From an uncultured Collinsella sp. (lineage in GTDB: Bacteria; Actinomycetota; Coriobacteriia; Coriobacteriales; Coriobacteriaceae), in assembly GCA_900541025.1 (NCBI GenBank), contig UQIL01000001.1:1-64000 (forward strand): 64,000 nucleotides of DNA. The letters run 5' to 3'. Both the position numbers and the translations under genes were made by a program. The notes beneath the pieces are model-generated. The model searched no databases, was not told the origin of the DNA, and saw only the letters and a program-made list of their open reading frames with translations. Positions 1 through 9,613 of the stretch are shown in pieces. Numbering within the stretch: the first letter of the stretch is position 1; each line of letters starts with the position of its first letter.

Positions 1-1751
1 GTGACGTCGTACAGGCGCGGAATCAGCTGCACGAGCGTGGACTTGCCCGAGCCCGTGGAGCCAATGATGCCGAGCATCTGACCGGCATGCGTGGTGAAGT
101 TCACGCCGCTGATGACGTCGGCGCGGGCATCGGGATACTGGAAGCTTACGTCGCGGAAAGTGAGCTCACCGCGCGGCGCGCTGGCGGCAGGCAGTTTGGG
201 CGAGGCGGGGTCGTTGATGCTGGTGGGGCAGGTGATGACCTCTTCCACGCGCTCGGCCGCGACCTCGGCACGGGGCAGGATGACCGAAACCATGGTGAGG
301 ATCATAAACGCCATAACGATCTGCATGGTGTAGGAGATAAACGCCATCATGTTGCCGACCTGCATCACGCCGTCGGACACGCCCTGCGCGCCAAACCAGA
401 CGATAAGCACGGTGATGCAGTTCATGACGAGCATCATGAGCGGCATCATAAAGCTCATGGCGCGGTTGGTGTAGAGCTGCGTGGTCATCAGGTCGAGCGA
501 CGCCTTGTCAAAACGCTCGAGCTCATGCTCCTCGCGGTTGAACGAGCGGATGGGCATAAGGCCGTCGAGTAGCTCGCGGGCGGTAAGGTTCACGCGGTCC
601 ACGAAGCTCTGCATCTTCTTGAACTTGGGCATGGTGAGGCCCATGAGCACGCCGACGACGGCCGAGACCGCGATGATGGCCACGGCGATGGTCCACTCTA
701 GGCCGGTATGGTTGGCCAGGACGCGCATGACGGCGACGATGCCCATGACGGGGGCCATCAGACACATGCGGATAAACAGGGTTGCGGCCATCTGGATCTG
801 CTGAATGTCGTTGGTGCAGCGGGTGATGAGCGAGGCCTGGCTAAACTTGCCCACCTCGGCCGGCGAGAAGTGCATAACCTTGTTGAAGGTCTCGCGGCGC
901 AGGTCGCGGGCGATGGAGCAGGCGGTGCGCGAGGCCACGGCACCGGTCAGGATGGTGGCGACGAGCGAGATCAGGCACAGACCAAACATCGTGGTCGCCA
1001 TGCGGCCCAGGTAGGCGTTCTGCACGTCGGCGGGGTCGATGCCCTGTGCCTTGTACTCGTCCTGCACATAGCTCACGGCGCGTTGGGTCACGATGGAGCC
1101 CGACATGGAGCCCATTTTGTCCGCCATATCGTTGGCGCCCTCGACGAGCTTGCCCTGGTCGATTAGGCCGCCTTCAACGCCTAGACGCAGACCCTTCATG
1201 GTGATCTTACCGCCGTCGGCATCAATCTGCTTTTGCATATTCTGCGCCGCTGCGGCCTTCTGCTGCATCTCGGCGAGCTGCTCGGGCGTCATCGCCGCCA
1301 TTTGCTCGGGCGTGGGCATGGCCTGAGCGGCGTCGCTGTCTTTCTCGCTGGACGTGCCGGTCATGTCGCCCATGGAGTCGGCGTCGATGCCCTGGTTGAA
1401 GGCGAGCACGACGGTCTCAGGCAGGCTCATAATGTCGGCAATCTTGCTGCCGTCGGCACGCTCTTCCTCGGTGCCCTTGTACGTTCGAATGCCGTTCTTG
1501 TCTGCCTTGCCAAACACGGCCTCCACAGCTTTGGCGTCCTTGGCGCGCATAAAGAGTTCGAGGTCGTCGAGCGATTCGGCGCGAATGGTGTCGGGCACGG
1601 GCGAGGCAATGCCGCCTTGCTGCACGCCCACGTCGACGATGTCGCTCATATAGGTAGGCAGCGCCAGATCGGCGTTGCAGCTGATTACGATAAGTACGAT
1701 AGCTGCGAACAGTGCCAGGATATGTTTTTTAAAGAGCTTGAGAATCCTCAC
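1..1751 (-). CDS. ABC exporter, fused permease and ATPase (3' end outside window)
   Basis: Type I ABC exporter with the membrane domain fused to the nucleotide-binding domain; only the first 583 residues are inside the window. A GTG start at 1751 opens a hydrophobic first helix (KHILALFAAIVLIVIS) and the protein reaches a Walker A motif GSTGSGKST near residue 563. Walker A comes about 190 residues later than in ordinary half-exporters. The excess is a hydrophilic, Met/Gln/Asp-rich insert between TM1 and TM2 (roughly residues 45-220), which should face the outside. Its GTG overlaps the TGA of the upstream marR gene by four bases, so translation is coupled and MarR probably controls it. Such exporters usually work as heterodimers, so a second half-transporter is expected beyond position 1. 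The substrate cannot be told from sequence. Confidence 0.9.
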   Translation of the reverse strand, partial: MRILKLFKKHILALFAAIVLIVISCNADLALPTYMSDIVDVGVQQGGIASPVPDTIRAESLDDLELFMRAKDAKAVEAVFGKADKNGIRTYKGTEEERADGSKIADIMSLPETVVLAFNQGIDADSMGDMTGTSSEKDSDAAQAMPTPEQMAAMTPEQLAEMQQKAAAAQNMQKQIDADGGKITMKGLRLGVEGGLIDQGKLVEGANDMADKMGSMSGSIVTQRAVSYVQDEYKAQGIDPADVQNAYLGRMATTMFGLCLISLVATILTGAVASRTACSIARDLRRETFNKVMHFSPAEVGKFSQASLITRCTNDIQQIQMAATLFIRMCLMAPVMGIVAVMRVLANHTGLEWTIAVAIIAVSAVVGVLMGLTMPKFKKMQSFVDRVNLTARELLDGLMPIRSFNREEHELERFDKASLDLMTTQLYTNRAMSFMMPLMMLVMNCITVLIVWFGAQGVSDGVMQVGNMMAFISYTMQIVMAFMILTMVSVILPRAEVAAERVEEVITCPTSINDPASPKLPAASAPRGELTFRDVSFQYPDARADVISGVNFTTHAGQMLGIIGSTGSGKSTLVQLIPRLYDV

Positions 1752-2197
1752 TCGGCATCTCTCCTTTCTTGATTGCGGTCGATAATTTCGTTGGCACGTC
1801 TTAGAAGGCGCACCATCTCTTGGGTATCTGTTTCGCCGAGCTGCTCGAGGAAAGCCGCGGTGCGCTCCTCGAATTCCCGGCGTTTGATTTCGAGATCCTG
1901 GAATCCCTTGTCGGTCACTATGACGTGTACGCGACGACGGTCGGTCTTTGAATGCTCGCGCTCAATCCAACCCTTGGCCTCGAGGGCGCGCAAGATATTG
2001 GCGATGCGGGCGCTCGAGACCCAGGCACGATCAGCGAGTTCGCTCGGCGTGAGCGAACCGCCAGCGAGCATGAGGGCGCGCATGACGGCCATCTCGCCGC
2101 TGAGAACTTTGTCCACAAAGCGCGAAACGCGCTGGTGAATGCCGCCAAACTCAGTAAGGAGCTGACGTCCAAGCTCATGGAAATCGGTATCTTCCAC
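1748..2197 (-). CDS. MarR-family transcriptional regulator
   Basis: 149-residue winged-helix regulator starting at GTG (2197), with a GGGG ribosome-binding site about seven bases upstream. The central part (SLTPSELADRAWVSSARIAN) is the MarR recognition helix region, followed by LEAKGWIEREHSKTDRRRV, the typical wing with the conserved D-x-R-R motif. The length matches the family (about 140-150). It overlaps the start of the ABC exporter by four bases (GTGA), a common MarR plus drug-exporter arrangement, so it is inferred to repress its own operon and respond to a small molecule or exported substrate. A nine-base inverted repeat covers its start codon and leader and is a plausible autoregulatory site. 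The ligand is unknown. Confidence 0.9.
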   Translation of the reverse strand: MEDTDFHELGRQLLTEFGGIHQRVSRFVDKVLSGEMAVMRALMLAGGSLTPSELADRAWVSSARIANILRALEAKGWIEREHSKTDRRRVHVIVTDKGFQDLEIKRREFEERTAAFLEQLGETDTQEMVRLLRRANEIIDRNQERRDAE

Positions 2198-2231
2198 CGA
2201 AAACCCCTAACACTAGAAACTATTTTCGGTG
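2195..2231. promoter_or_regulatory. Inverted repeat over the marR start, candidate operator
   Basis: CACCGAAAA (2195-2203) and TTTTCGGTG (2223-2231) form a perfect 9-bp inverted repeat with a 19-base spacer. The inner arm includes the GTG start codon of marR, so a protein bound here would block transcription or translation initiation. The position and symmetry suit autoregulation by the adjacent MarR. Binding itself is inference. Confidence 0.45.
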
Positions 2232-2748
2232 AAAGATGATACCCTTGCACGCGCACCCTATACGGTAGATTTTGGGTCATGCCTAGAAAACAACCTTTAG
2301 GCGACCTCCGTACACCGTCGGTATCAGCAAAGTAAGGGGTAGATCGTAAGGCATGTCCCAAAGCCTACTCAGAGGCACTTTACCCTGCTAAAGCTGGCAT
2401 AACAGCTAGAGCGAACGTCGTACAAAGGCAAGGAAAAATAACATACAAATCGGTGAACGGTAGTTGTTCGCGCTCGCATTTCCTGCGGGTTTGTAAAAAA
2501 CGCCCTTATGATATAAAAAAAGAAACATATAACAGCCCAGATGGAGAGGGTCGCTATGTTATCCTTCTCAAACGGGTGAAATCTTGGGTTTTTGGGTTGT
2601 AGTTCCAAGGTGGACAAACGTTTTTCTCTGCACCAACGTGTGGTGAAGAACGGAAGAAGCCGGTAGTGCAAGCCGAACATTCAAGAATTCAATAAGCAGC
2701 GGTGTGAGAGAGCGCCGCATTACACGTAACTAGGAGCGTGGTTACACA
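2232..2748. other. Long intergenic leader between marR and the pyruvate formate-lyase gene
   Basis: About 520 bases without a convincing gene. It must hold the divergent promoters of marR and pflB. The middle (about 2420-2530) is AT-rich and the last 230 bases would form a long pflB leader. A GGAG at about 2731-2734 lies some 14 bases before the pflB ATG, a longer than usual spacing. The ORFs readable here lack recognisable features. No FNR- or riboswitch-like element was identified by eye. Confidence 0.4.
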
Positions 2749-4800
<2,052 letters not shown>

Positions 4801-4801
4801 C

Positions 4802-4862
4802 TATTGTTAGTGCTATACTAACAATAATGATTACTGATTAGCGCGCCGGTTTCGGCCGGCGC
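4802..4862 (+). promoter_or_regulatory. Two intercistronic hairpins between the split pyruvate formate-lyase genes
   Basis: Immediately after the pflB stop there is a perfect 10-bp stem, TATTGTTAGT (4802-4811) and ACTAACAATA (4817-4826), with a 5-base loop. A second stem follows, GCGCCGG (4843-4849) and CCGGCGC (4856-4862). Neither is followed by a T-run, so they are not classical terminators. In this position they more likely tune mRNA processing, 3' protection of the upstream message, or the ratio of the two subunits. This role is inference. Confidence 0.7.
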
Positions 4863-4885
4863 CTATCAATCGAAGGAGACACATT

Positions 4886-5137
4886 ATGAAGGTTTCTGAA
4901 GTTTCCGAGACTCAGGCCGATAACCTGGTCCACATGCTCGACGCTTACGCCGAGAAGGGTGGCCACCACCTGAACATCAACGTCTTCAACCGTGAGACGC
5001 TGCTCGACGCTCAGGCTCACCCCGAGAAGTACCCGCAGCTGACCATCCGCGTTTCCGGCTATGCCGTGAACTTCCACACGCTCACCAAGGAGCAGCAGGA
5101 CGAGGTCATTGCGCGTACCTTCCACAACAAGTTCTAA
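4886..5137 (+). CDS. Free-standing glycyl-radical subunit of pyruvate formate-lyase (GrcA/YfiD-like)
   Basis: 83-residue protein corresponding to the C-terminus of PflB: GGHHLNINVFNRETLLDAQ, then the glycyl-radical loop RVSGYAVNF (residues 55-63, radical glycine Gly58), then LTKEQQDEVIARTFHNKF. In E. coli this sequence is the last part of PflB, and a stand-alone homologue (YfiD/GrcA, 127 residues) serves as a spare part for oxygen-damaged enzyme. Here the partner PflB has no such domain, so this protein should be an obligatory subunit rather than a spare. The first 20 residues are a short helical lead-in unlike GrcA. GAAGGAG lies six bases before the ATG, giving it independent, strong translation. 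It is expected to be activated by PflA and to be oxygen sensitive. Confidence 0.93.
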   Translation: MKVSEVSETQADNLVHMLDAYAEKGGHHLNINVFNRETLLDAQAHPEKYPQLTIRVSGYAVNFHTLTKEQQDEVIARTFHNKF

Positions 5138-5171
5138 AGGGGTTTAACTCCCGCAGGATCGCCGGGCCGTC

Positions 5172-5276
5172 TTGGGTTACTTTCCAAAACGTCCTCGGAC
5201 ATGCAAAGGGCTCCGCTGCGCGCTTCGCGCGGCGGAGCCCTTTGCGTCCTGCGGGATGTTTTGGAAAATAACCCAA
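5172..5276 (+). repeat. Bipartite palindromic element, copy 1 (downstream of the glycyl-radical gene)
   Basis: Outer arms 5172-5190 and 5258-5276 (19 bp, one mismatch) enclose unpaired GTCCTCGGACATG (5191-5203), an inner stem CAAAGGGCTCCGC (5204-5216 with 5232-5244), a GC-rich CGCTTCGCG tip, and unpaired CGTCCTGCGGGAT (5245-5257). It shares the internal-loop motifs, but not the stems, with the elements at 18617, 24066 and 32387. It begins 35 bases after a stop codon, so it may end or protect the pfl transcript. Confidence 0.8.
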
Positions 5277-5378
5277 AACCGGCCATGTGGGGTCCTTTGG
5301 AGTCACCCTTTAGGCGGAACTCTCCTAATTATTTGGATGAGTCGTTTACTTACTTGTACTGTTACCGTCTTCCCGCTC

Positions 5379-5420
5379 TTGTTGGGGTATGCTTTGTTCG
5401 TATGTAAACGAATGACATAT
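5379..5420 (+). promoter_or_regulatory. lacI promoter with overlapping operator
   Basis: TTGTTG (5379-5384) and TATGTA (5401-5406) are spaced by 16 bases and form a plausible sigma-70 promoter. AAACGAATGACATAT (5406-5420) overlaps its -10 end and matches the sites repeated before the GH32-like gene at 6501-6586. This suggests that the LacI-family protein represses itself. Confidence 0.5.
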
Positions 5421-5437
5421 TGATGGGGTAGGGTGCT

Positions 5438-6448
5438 ATGGCTCGCGAGGGTGCTCGTTCTAAGGATGCGGTTAAGCCTGGTATCAAGGAAGTTGCAGCG
5501 GTGGCGGGGGTTTCGCCCACTACGGTATCTCGCGTGCTTAATAATCGCGGCTATATTAGCCAAGAGACCCGCGATAAGGTCCATGCCGCGATGAAGCGCA
5601 TCAACTATACGCCCAACGATATCGCCCGTGCCATGCTCAACGGTCGCCTGAATCTAATAGGTATGATCGTCCCCTATGTCAGCAGCCCGTTTCATGCCCA
5701 AGCGGTCCAAGCCGTTGAGCGTACCCTGGCCGAAAACGGTTTTAAGATGTTGCTGTGCAATAGCGCCAATCGACCTGATCTTGAGCGTTCTTATATCGAT
5801 ATGCTTCGGCGCAATATGGTTGATGGCGTCATTGTCAACTCGCTTAATATCGGTGCCGAGGTGTATGCCGAGATGGGTTTGAGTCTGGTTGGTATCGACT
5901 GCGACCTTGGCGAGGCCTCTGTTCAGATTGCGAGCGACAGCTATAGTATCGGCGAACTTGCCACGCGTCGCCTGATCGATGACGGGTGTTCGCGCATCCT
6001 GTGCCTGCGCAGCAATAGCCGCATGCGCATGCCTGCCAATAAGCGTACCGATGCCTACCTCGATGTTGTTGAGCAGGCCGGTTTGCCCGCGCTTGTCCGT
6101 GAGGTCGAGTTCGTTAAGCCCGACGACGAAAAGAGCGCGGTCGTTGCGAAGATCCTCGATGAGAACCCCGATATTGACGGCATCTTTGCGGGAGACGACA
6201 CGATGGCGGCTATCTGTCTTAACGTGATGAAGCAGCGCGGCTTGAGCGCTCCGGGCGATATTAAGGTCGTGGGCGCGGATGGTGCCCGCCGCACTATGAC
6301 GTTTATGCCTGACTTAACAACCGTTCGCCAAGATATCGATCGCATCGGAGAGCTCGCGGCGCAATCCATCATTGCTCTTATTAACGGCGAAAAGCCCGAA
6401 TCGAATATCAAGCTCCCCGTTGAACTCATTGAGGGCAAAACCGCGTAG
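5438..6448 (+). CDS. LacI-family sugar-responsive repressor
   Basis: 336 residues. The N-terminal LacI helix-turn-helix (GIKEVAAVAGVSPTTVSRVL, about residues 15-35) and hinge region (YTPNDIARAMLNGR) are followed by a periplasmic-binding-protein-like effector domain (LIGMIVPYVSSPFHAQAVQA through DIDRIGELAAQSIIALI). A GGGGTAGGGTGCT ribosome-binding region precedes the ATG. It is followed at once by a sucrose/fructan uptake and hydrolysis cluster. The motif AAACGNNTGACATAT occurs before its own gene and three times before the next gene. It is therefore inferred to repress the cluster and itself until a sucrose- or fructan-derived sugar (phosphate) binds. The inducer cannot be read from sequence. 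Confidence 0.93.
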   Translation: MAREGARSKDAVKPGIKEVAAVAGVSPTTVSRVLNNRGYISQETRDKVHAAMKRINYTPNDIARAMLNGRLNLIGMIVPYVSSPFHAQAVQAVERTLAENGFKMLLCNSANRPDLERSYIDMLRRNMVDGVIVNSLNIGAEVYAEMGLSLVGIDCDLGEASVQIASDSYSIGELATRRLIDDGCSRILCLRSNSRMRMPANKRTDAYLDVVEQAGLPALVREVEFVKPDDEKSAVVAKILDENPDIDGIFAGDDTMAAICLNVMKQRGLSAPGDIKVVGADGARRTMTFMPDLTTVRQDIDRIGELAAQSIIALINGEKPESNIKLPVELIEGKTA

Positions 6449-6500
6449 TTCATCCCGTGCCAAAAGAATTCCTCAAACACCTCTGATGACCGTTCGCCGG

Positions 6501-6589
6501 CATATGTCAACCGTTTGCCGACGACTGGAACTGCGAAAAGACGTATTGGTGTGAAAACGTTTGACATATGAAAACGATTGACATATCTT
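6501..6589 (+). promoter_or_regulatory. Sucrose/fructan operon promoter with three LacI-type operators
   Basis: Three copies of one site lie upstream of the GH32-like gene: CATATGTCAACCGTTT (6501-6516, reverse), AAACGTTTGACATATG (6555-6570) and AAACGATTGACATAT (6572-6586). Each contains the AAACGNTT core typical of LacI-family operators. TTGACA (6561-6566) and TATCTT (6584-6589) are 17 bases apart, so the two forward operators cover the promoter itself. The inverted distal copy could allow looping. Confidence 0.65.
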
Positions 6590-6632
6590 GCAGTTGTACC
6601 GAGTTAGTATCTCGTGAGAAAGGAAGTCTCGG

Positions 6633-8015
6633 ATGCACAAGGTGTATTACCAGCCTGAGGGAATTTGGGTAGGCGACATCATGCCGTACGGCGAGGACGG
6701 CACGTTCTATCTCTATCATCAGCGTGACACGCGAAACCCCGGACCTTTCGGAGAGCCGTTTGGCTGGGCACTCGCGACAACCAAGGACTTCGTCAATTAC
6801 AAAGACTTTGGCGAGAGCCTTGAGCGTGGCGGCGACGAGGAAGTCGACCAGTATGTTTATGCCGGCACGGTGTTTAAGGTGGGCGACAAGTACCATGCGC
6901 TCTACACTGGTTGCAATCGCGATAAGGTCAAGGCACGCTTGATGAAGCAGGTTCTTCTTCACGCAACGAGTGACGACGCCGTCAAGTGGGAGAAGAACAT
7001 CGCCGAGACGCTGCTTCCGCCCCAGGAGGGTTACGATGACCGCAACTGGCGCGATCCCTTTGTGCTTTGGGATGAGGAGAACGAAGAGTACATGCTCATC
7101 CTCGGCACGCGTGTGGGCGAGGACAAGCGTCTGATGACCGGTCGTCTGGTCAAGTTCACCTCCAAGGACCTGGATACCTGGGAGTTCCAGGGCGACTGGT
7201 GGAATCCGGGCCTGTACACCATGTTCGAGATGCCTGATCTCTTTAAGATGGGCGACTGGTGGTATCTGGTGTTCTCCGAGTACAGTGATGGCAACAAGAC
7301 CCGTTACCGCATGTCTCGCTCTATCAACGGTCCTTGGATCACTCCTGCGGACGATTCCTTCGATGGCCGCGCGTACTATGCCGCGCGTACCGCATTTGAC
7401 GGCGAGCGCCGCGTTCTCTTTGGTTGGGTTCCTACGCGTGACGAGGGCGGTGACCCCAGCTCTTACCTGTGGGGTGGCACCTTTATGCCTCTCGAGATCG
7501 TTCAGCGTGTTGACGGAACGCTCGGCACCAAGCTTCCTGACAGCATGCTTGGCGCCTTTGGCGAGGCTAAGGCAGTCGAGGCCTTTGAGCTCTCCTGCGA
7601 GTCGGGCAAGGTCGAGCAGGTGCTCGCCGCGGATGCCGGCTCCACCTACTTGCTCGATGCCGACATTGAGTTCGGCGGTAACGCTGCCGGCTTCTCGGTC
7701 AAGTTCGCCGAGGACGCCGAGACCGGTCTTGCCTATGAGTTCCGCGCCAACCTGCGCGAGGGCAAGCTCGAGTTCACGCCGGCTCCCCAGTACCCGTGGT
7801 TCCAGGTCAACAACATGGGCCTCGAGCGTCCGTTGTTCTTTAAGGGCGAGGGCACTCACCATGTGCGTCTGGTCGTCGACGACGACATCGCGACCATCTT
7901 TGTCGATGATGTTGCGCTCAACGCTCGCTTCTGCAACAAGCAGGGCCAGGGTGTGGCGCTTACCGTCACCGACGGTGCGCTCAAGTGCGCAAACGCAACG
8001 ATCGCGTCTCTGTAG
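6633..8015 (+). CDS. GH32-like glycoside hydrolase with a divergent catalytic motif
   Basis: 460-residue five-bladed-propeller protein related to family GH32, with a C-terminal beta-sandwich from about residue 330. Canonical GH32 enzymes have WxNDPNG, RDP and ECP motifs. Here the first is WVGDIMPYGEDG (Asp15 retained), the second is intact (NWRDP, Asp141), and the third is FEMPDLF (Glu199) with Met in place of Cys. All three acidic residues are therefore present, but the sugar-binding surroundings differ, suggesting a fructoside other than plain sucrose. No signal peptide is seen, so it acts in the cytoplasm. GAAAGGAAG precedes the ATG. It is the first gene after the operator cluster and is followed 45 bases later by the PTS gene. 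Exact substrate unknown. Confidence 0.8.
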   Translation: MHKVYYQPEGIWVGDIMPYGEDGTFYLYHQRDTRNPGPFGEPFGWALATTKDFVNYKDFGESLERGGDEEVDQYVYAGTVFKVGDKYHALYTGCNRDKVKARLMKQVLLHATSDDAVKWEKNIAETLLPPQEGYDDRNWRDPFVLWDEENEEYMLILGTRVGEDKRLMTGRLVKFTSKDLDTWEFQGDWWNPGLYTMFEMPDLFKMGDWWYLVFSEYSDGNKTRYRMSRSINGPWITPADDSFDGRAYYAARTAFDGERRVLFGWVPTRDEGGDPSSYLWGGTFMPLEIVQRVDGTLGTKLPDSMLGAFGEAKAVEAFELSCESGKVEQVLAADAGSTYLLDADIEFGGNAAGFSVKFAEDAETGLAYEFRANLREGKLEFTPAPQYPWFQVNNMGLERPLFFKGEGTHHVRLVVDDDIATIFVDDVALNARFCNKQGQGVALTVTDGALKCANATIASL

Positions 8016-8060
8016 CGGCAACGAACCGTTTTATGATTTAGAAAAGGAATGGAGAGGAAC

Positions 8061-9512
8061 ATGGACTACAAGGCAGTGTCCCAGCAAGTCGTCGACAACG
8101 TCGGCGGACTGGAGAACATCGAGGGCGCCACGCATTGCGTGACCCGTCTGCGTCTGGTGCTCAAGGATACGAGCAAATACAACAAGGCCGAGCTCGAGAA
8201 CATCGATGGCGTCAAGGGCGTGCTGTACAACAGCGGCCAGCTCATGATCATCTTCGGTACCGGTACCGTCAACAAGGTTTACGATGAGTTTATGGCTCTG
8301 ACGGGCGTTAAGGAGATCAGTGCTTCCGAGGTCAAGGGCGCTGAGGCGGACAAGAAGGGCAAGTTCTTCTCGGTCCTCAAGGTATTCTCGGACATCTTTA
8401 TCCCCATCATTCCCGCTTTCGTCGGCGCTGCTATCATCATCGGCCTTAAGTCGCTGATCGTTGCCAACGGCCTCTTTGGCATGGAGGGCAGCCTCGCCGA
8501 TCACAGCGAGTTCCTCAAGAACCTCGCAAGCTTCTTTGCCATTATCGCCACCACCTTCGACTACCTACCTGTCCTGGTTATGTACAGCGCGGTCAAGCGT
8601 TTTGGCGGTAACCCGATCCTGGGCATCCTCGTCGGTATCGTCATGGTTCACCCGAGCCTTATGAACCGTAACACGTTCGTTATGGACCCGACGGGTGCTG
8701 AGTACTGGAACTTCGGTCCGCTCTCCATTCCCATGGTTGCTTTCCAGGGCGGCGTGTTCCCTGCAATCCTGACTGCCTGGTTTATGGCCAAGGTCGAGAA
8801 GATTGCCCAGAAGTACATCCCCGAGGTCGTTTCGTTCGTCTTTGTCCCGACCGTTACCCTGATTCTTGCTAACGTCGCCCTGTTCACCGTGTTCGGCCCG
8901 CTCGGCAACCTGATCGGTGACGTCCTCGGCGGCGTAATCGATATCCTGTACAACAGGATGGGCGTCTTTGGTGCCTTTGTCTTCGCCGCGTTCCTGCAGC
9001 CGCTTGTCGTTACCGGTACGCATCAGTTCATCCAGGGTATCGAGGCAAACCTCGTCGCCACGACTGGCTTCAACTACATCCAGGCCATCTGGTCGGTTTC
9101 CATTATCGCCCAGGGCGGCGGCGCCATCGGCATGTACCTCATTCATAAGAAGCATTCCAAAGAGCGCAACATCTGCATGTCGTCCTTTATCCCGACGCTG
9201 GTCGGAATCTCCGAGCCCGCTATCTTCGCTGCAAACATGCGCTACTCGATCATTCCGTTCATCTGCGCTTGCATCGGTGCAGGCTGCGGCGGTGCCTTCG
9301 TGAAGCTCTTTGAGGTGCGCGCCATCGGTCAGGGTCTGACCGGCGTGCTTGGCCTGCTCATCGTTACGCCCGAGACGCTCGTGTGGTATGTGGCTGGCAA
9401 TCTCATCGCCTTTATCGTGCCGATCGTCTTGATCTTTGCCTACAACAAGGCAAAGGGCGTGCCGACCACCGATGAAGAGGGCGCTGGTGCTGGCTTCGAT
9501 GTCAGCTTCTAG
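8061..9512 (+). CDS. PTS sucrose-family EIIBC permease
   Basis: 483 residues from the ATG at 8061, which has GGAG six bases upstream; an in-frame ATG at 8049 abuts its AAGGA and is less likely. The EIIB domain (residues about 1-85) has the phosphorylated cysteine in ATHCVTRLRLVL. The EIIC domain starts at SVLKVFSDIFIPIIPAFVGA and has about ten membrane segments, ending FIVPIVLIFAYNKAKG. No EIIA domain is attached, as in the sucrose/trehalose branch, which usually borrows the glucose-type EIIA encoded elsewhere. It imports and phosphorylates the sugar. Its neighbours are two GH32-type hydrolases, so sucrose or a short fructoside is the likely substrate, giving a 6-phosphate for the hydrolase at 9614. 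Confidence 0.92.
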   Translation: MDYKAVSQQVVDNVGGLENIEGATHCVTRLRLVLKDTSKYNKAELENIDGVKGVLYNSGQLMIIFGTGTVNKVYDEFMALTGVKEISASEVKGAEADKKGKFFSVLKVFSDIFIPIIPAFVGAAIIIGLKSLIVANGLFGMEGSLADHSEFLKNLASFFAIIATTFDYLPVLVMYSAVKRFGGNPILGILVGIVMVHPSLMNRNTFVMDPTGAEYWNFGPLSIPMVAFQGGVFPAILTAWFMAKVEKIAQKYIPEVVSFVFVPTVTLILANVALFTVFGPLGNLIGDVLGGVIDILYNRMGVFGAFVFAAFLQPLVVTGTHQFIQGIEANLVATTGFNYIQAIWSVSIIAQGGGAIGMYLIHKKHSKERNICMSSFIPTLVGISEPAIFAANMRYSIIPFICACIGAGCGGAFVKLFEVRAIGQGLTGVLGLLIVTPETLVWYVAGNLIAFIVPIVLIFAYNKAKGVPTTDEEGAGAGFDVSF

Positions 9513-9551
9513 TTGAGCCGTTCAGCGTAATCTGAGGACAAGTCCATTTGA

Positions 9552-9589
9552 GGAAGGGCGTTCGACTCGTGTGAGTCGAGCGTCCTTCC
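9552..9589 (+). terminator. Intercistronic hairpin after the PTS gene
   Basis: GGAAGG (9552-9557) pairs with CCTTCC (9584-9589) and TTCGACTC (9561-9568) pairs with GAGTCGAG (9573-9580), a long GC-rich hairpin 40 bases after the PTS stop. No T-run follows, so it may be a partial terminator or an mRNA stabiliser that sets lower expression of the downstream hydrolase. Confidence 0.6.
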
Positions 9590-9613
9590 CCATAGACGAG
9601 AAAGTCAACGGCG

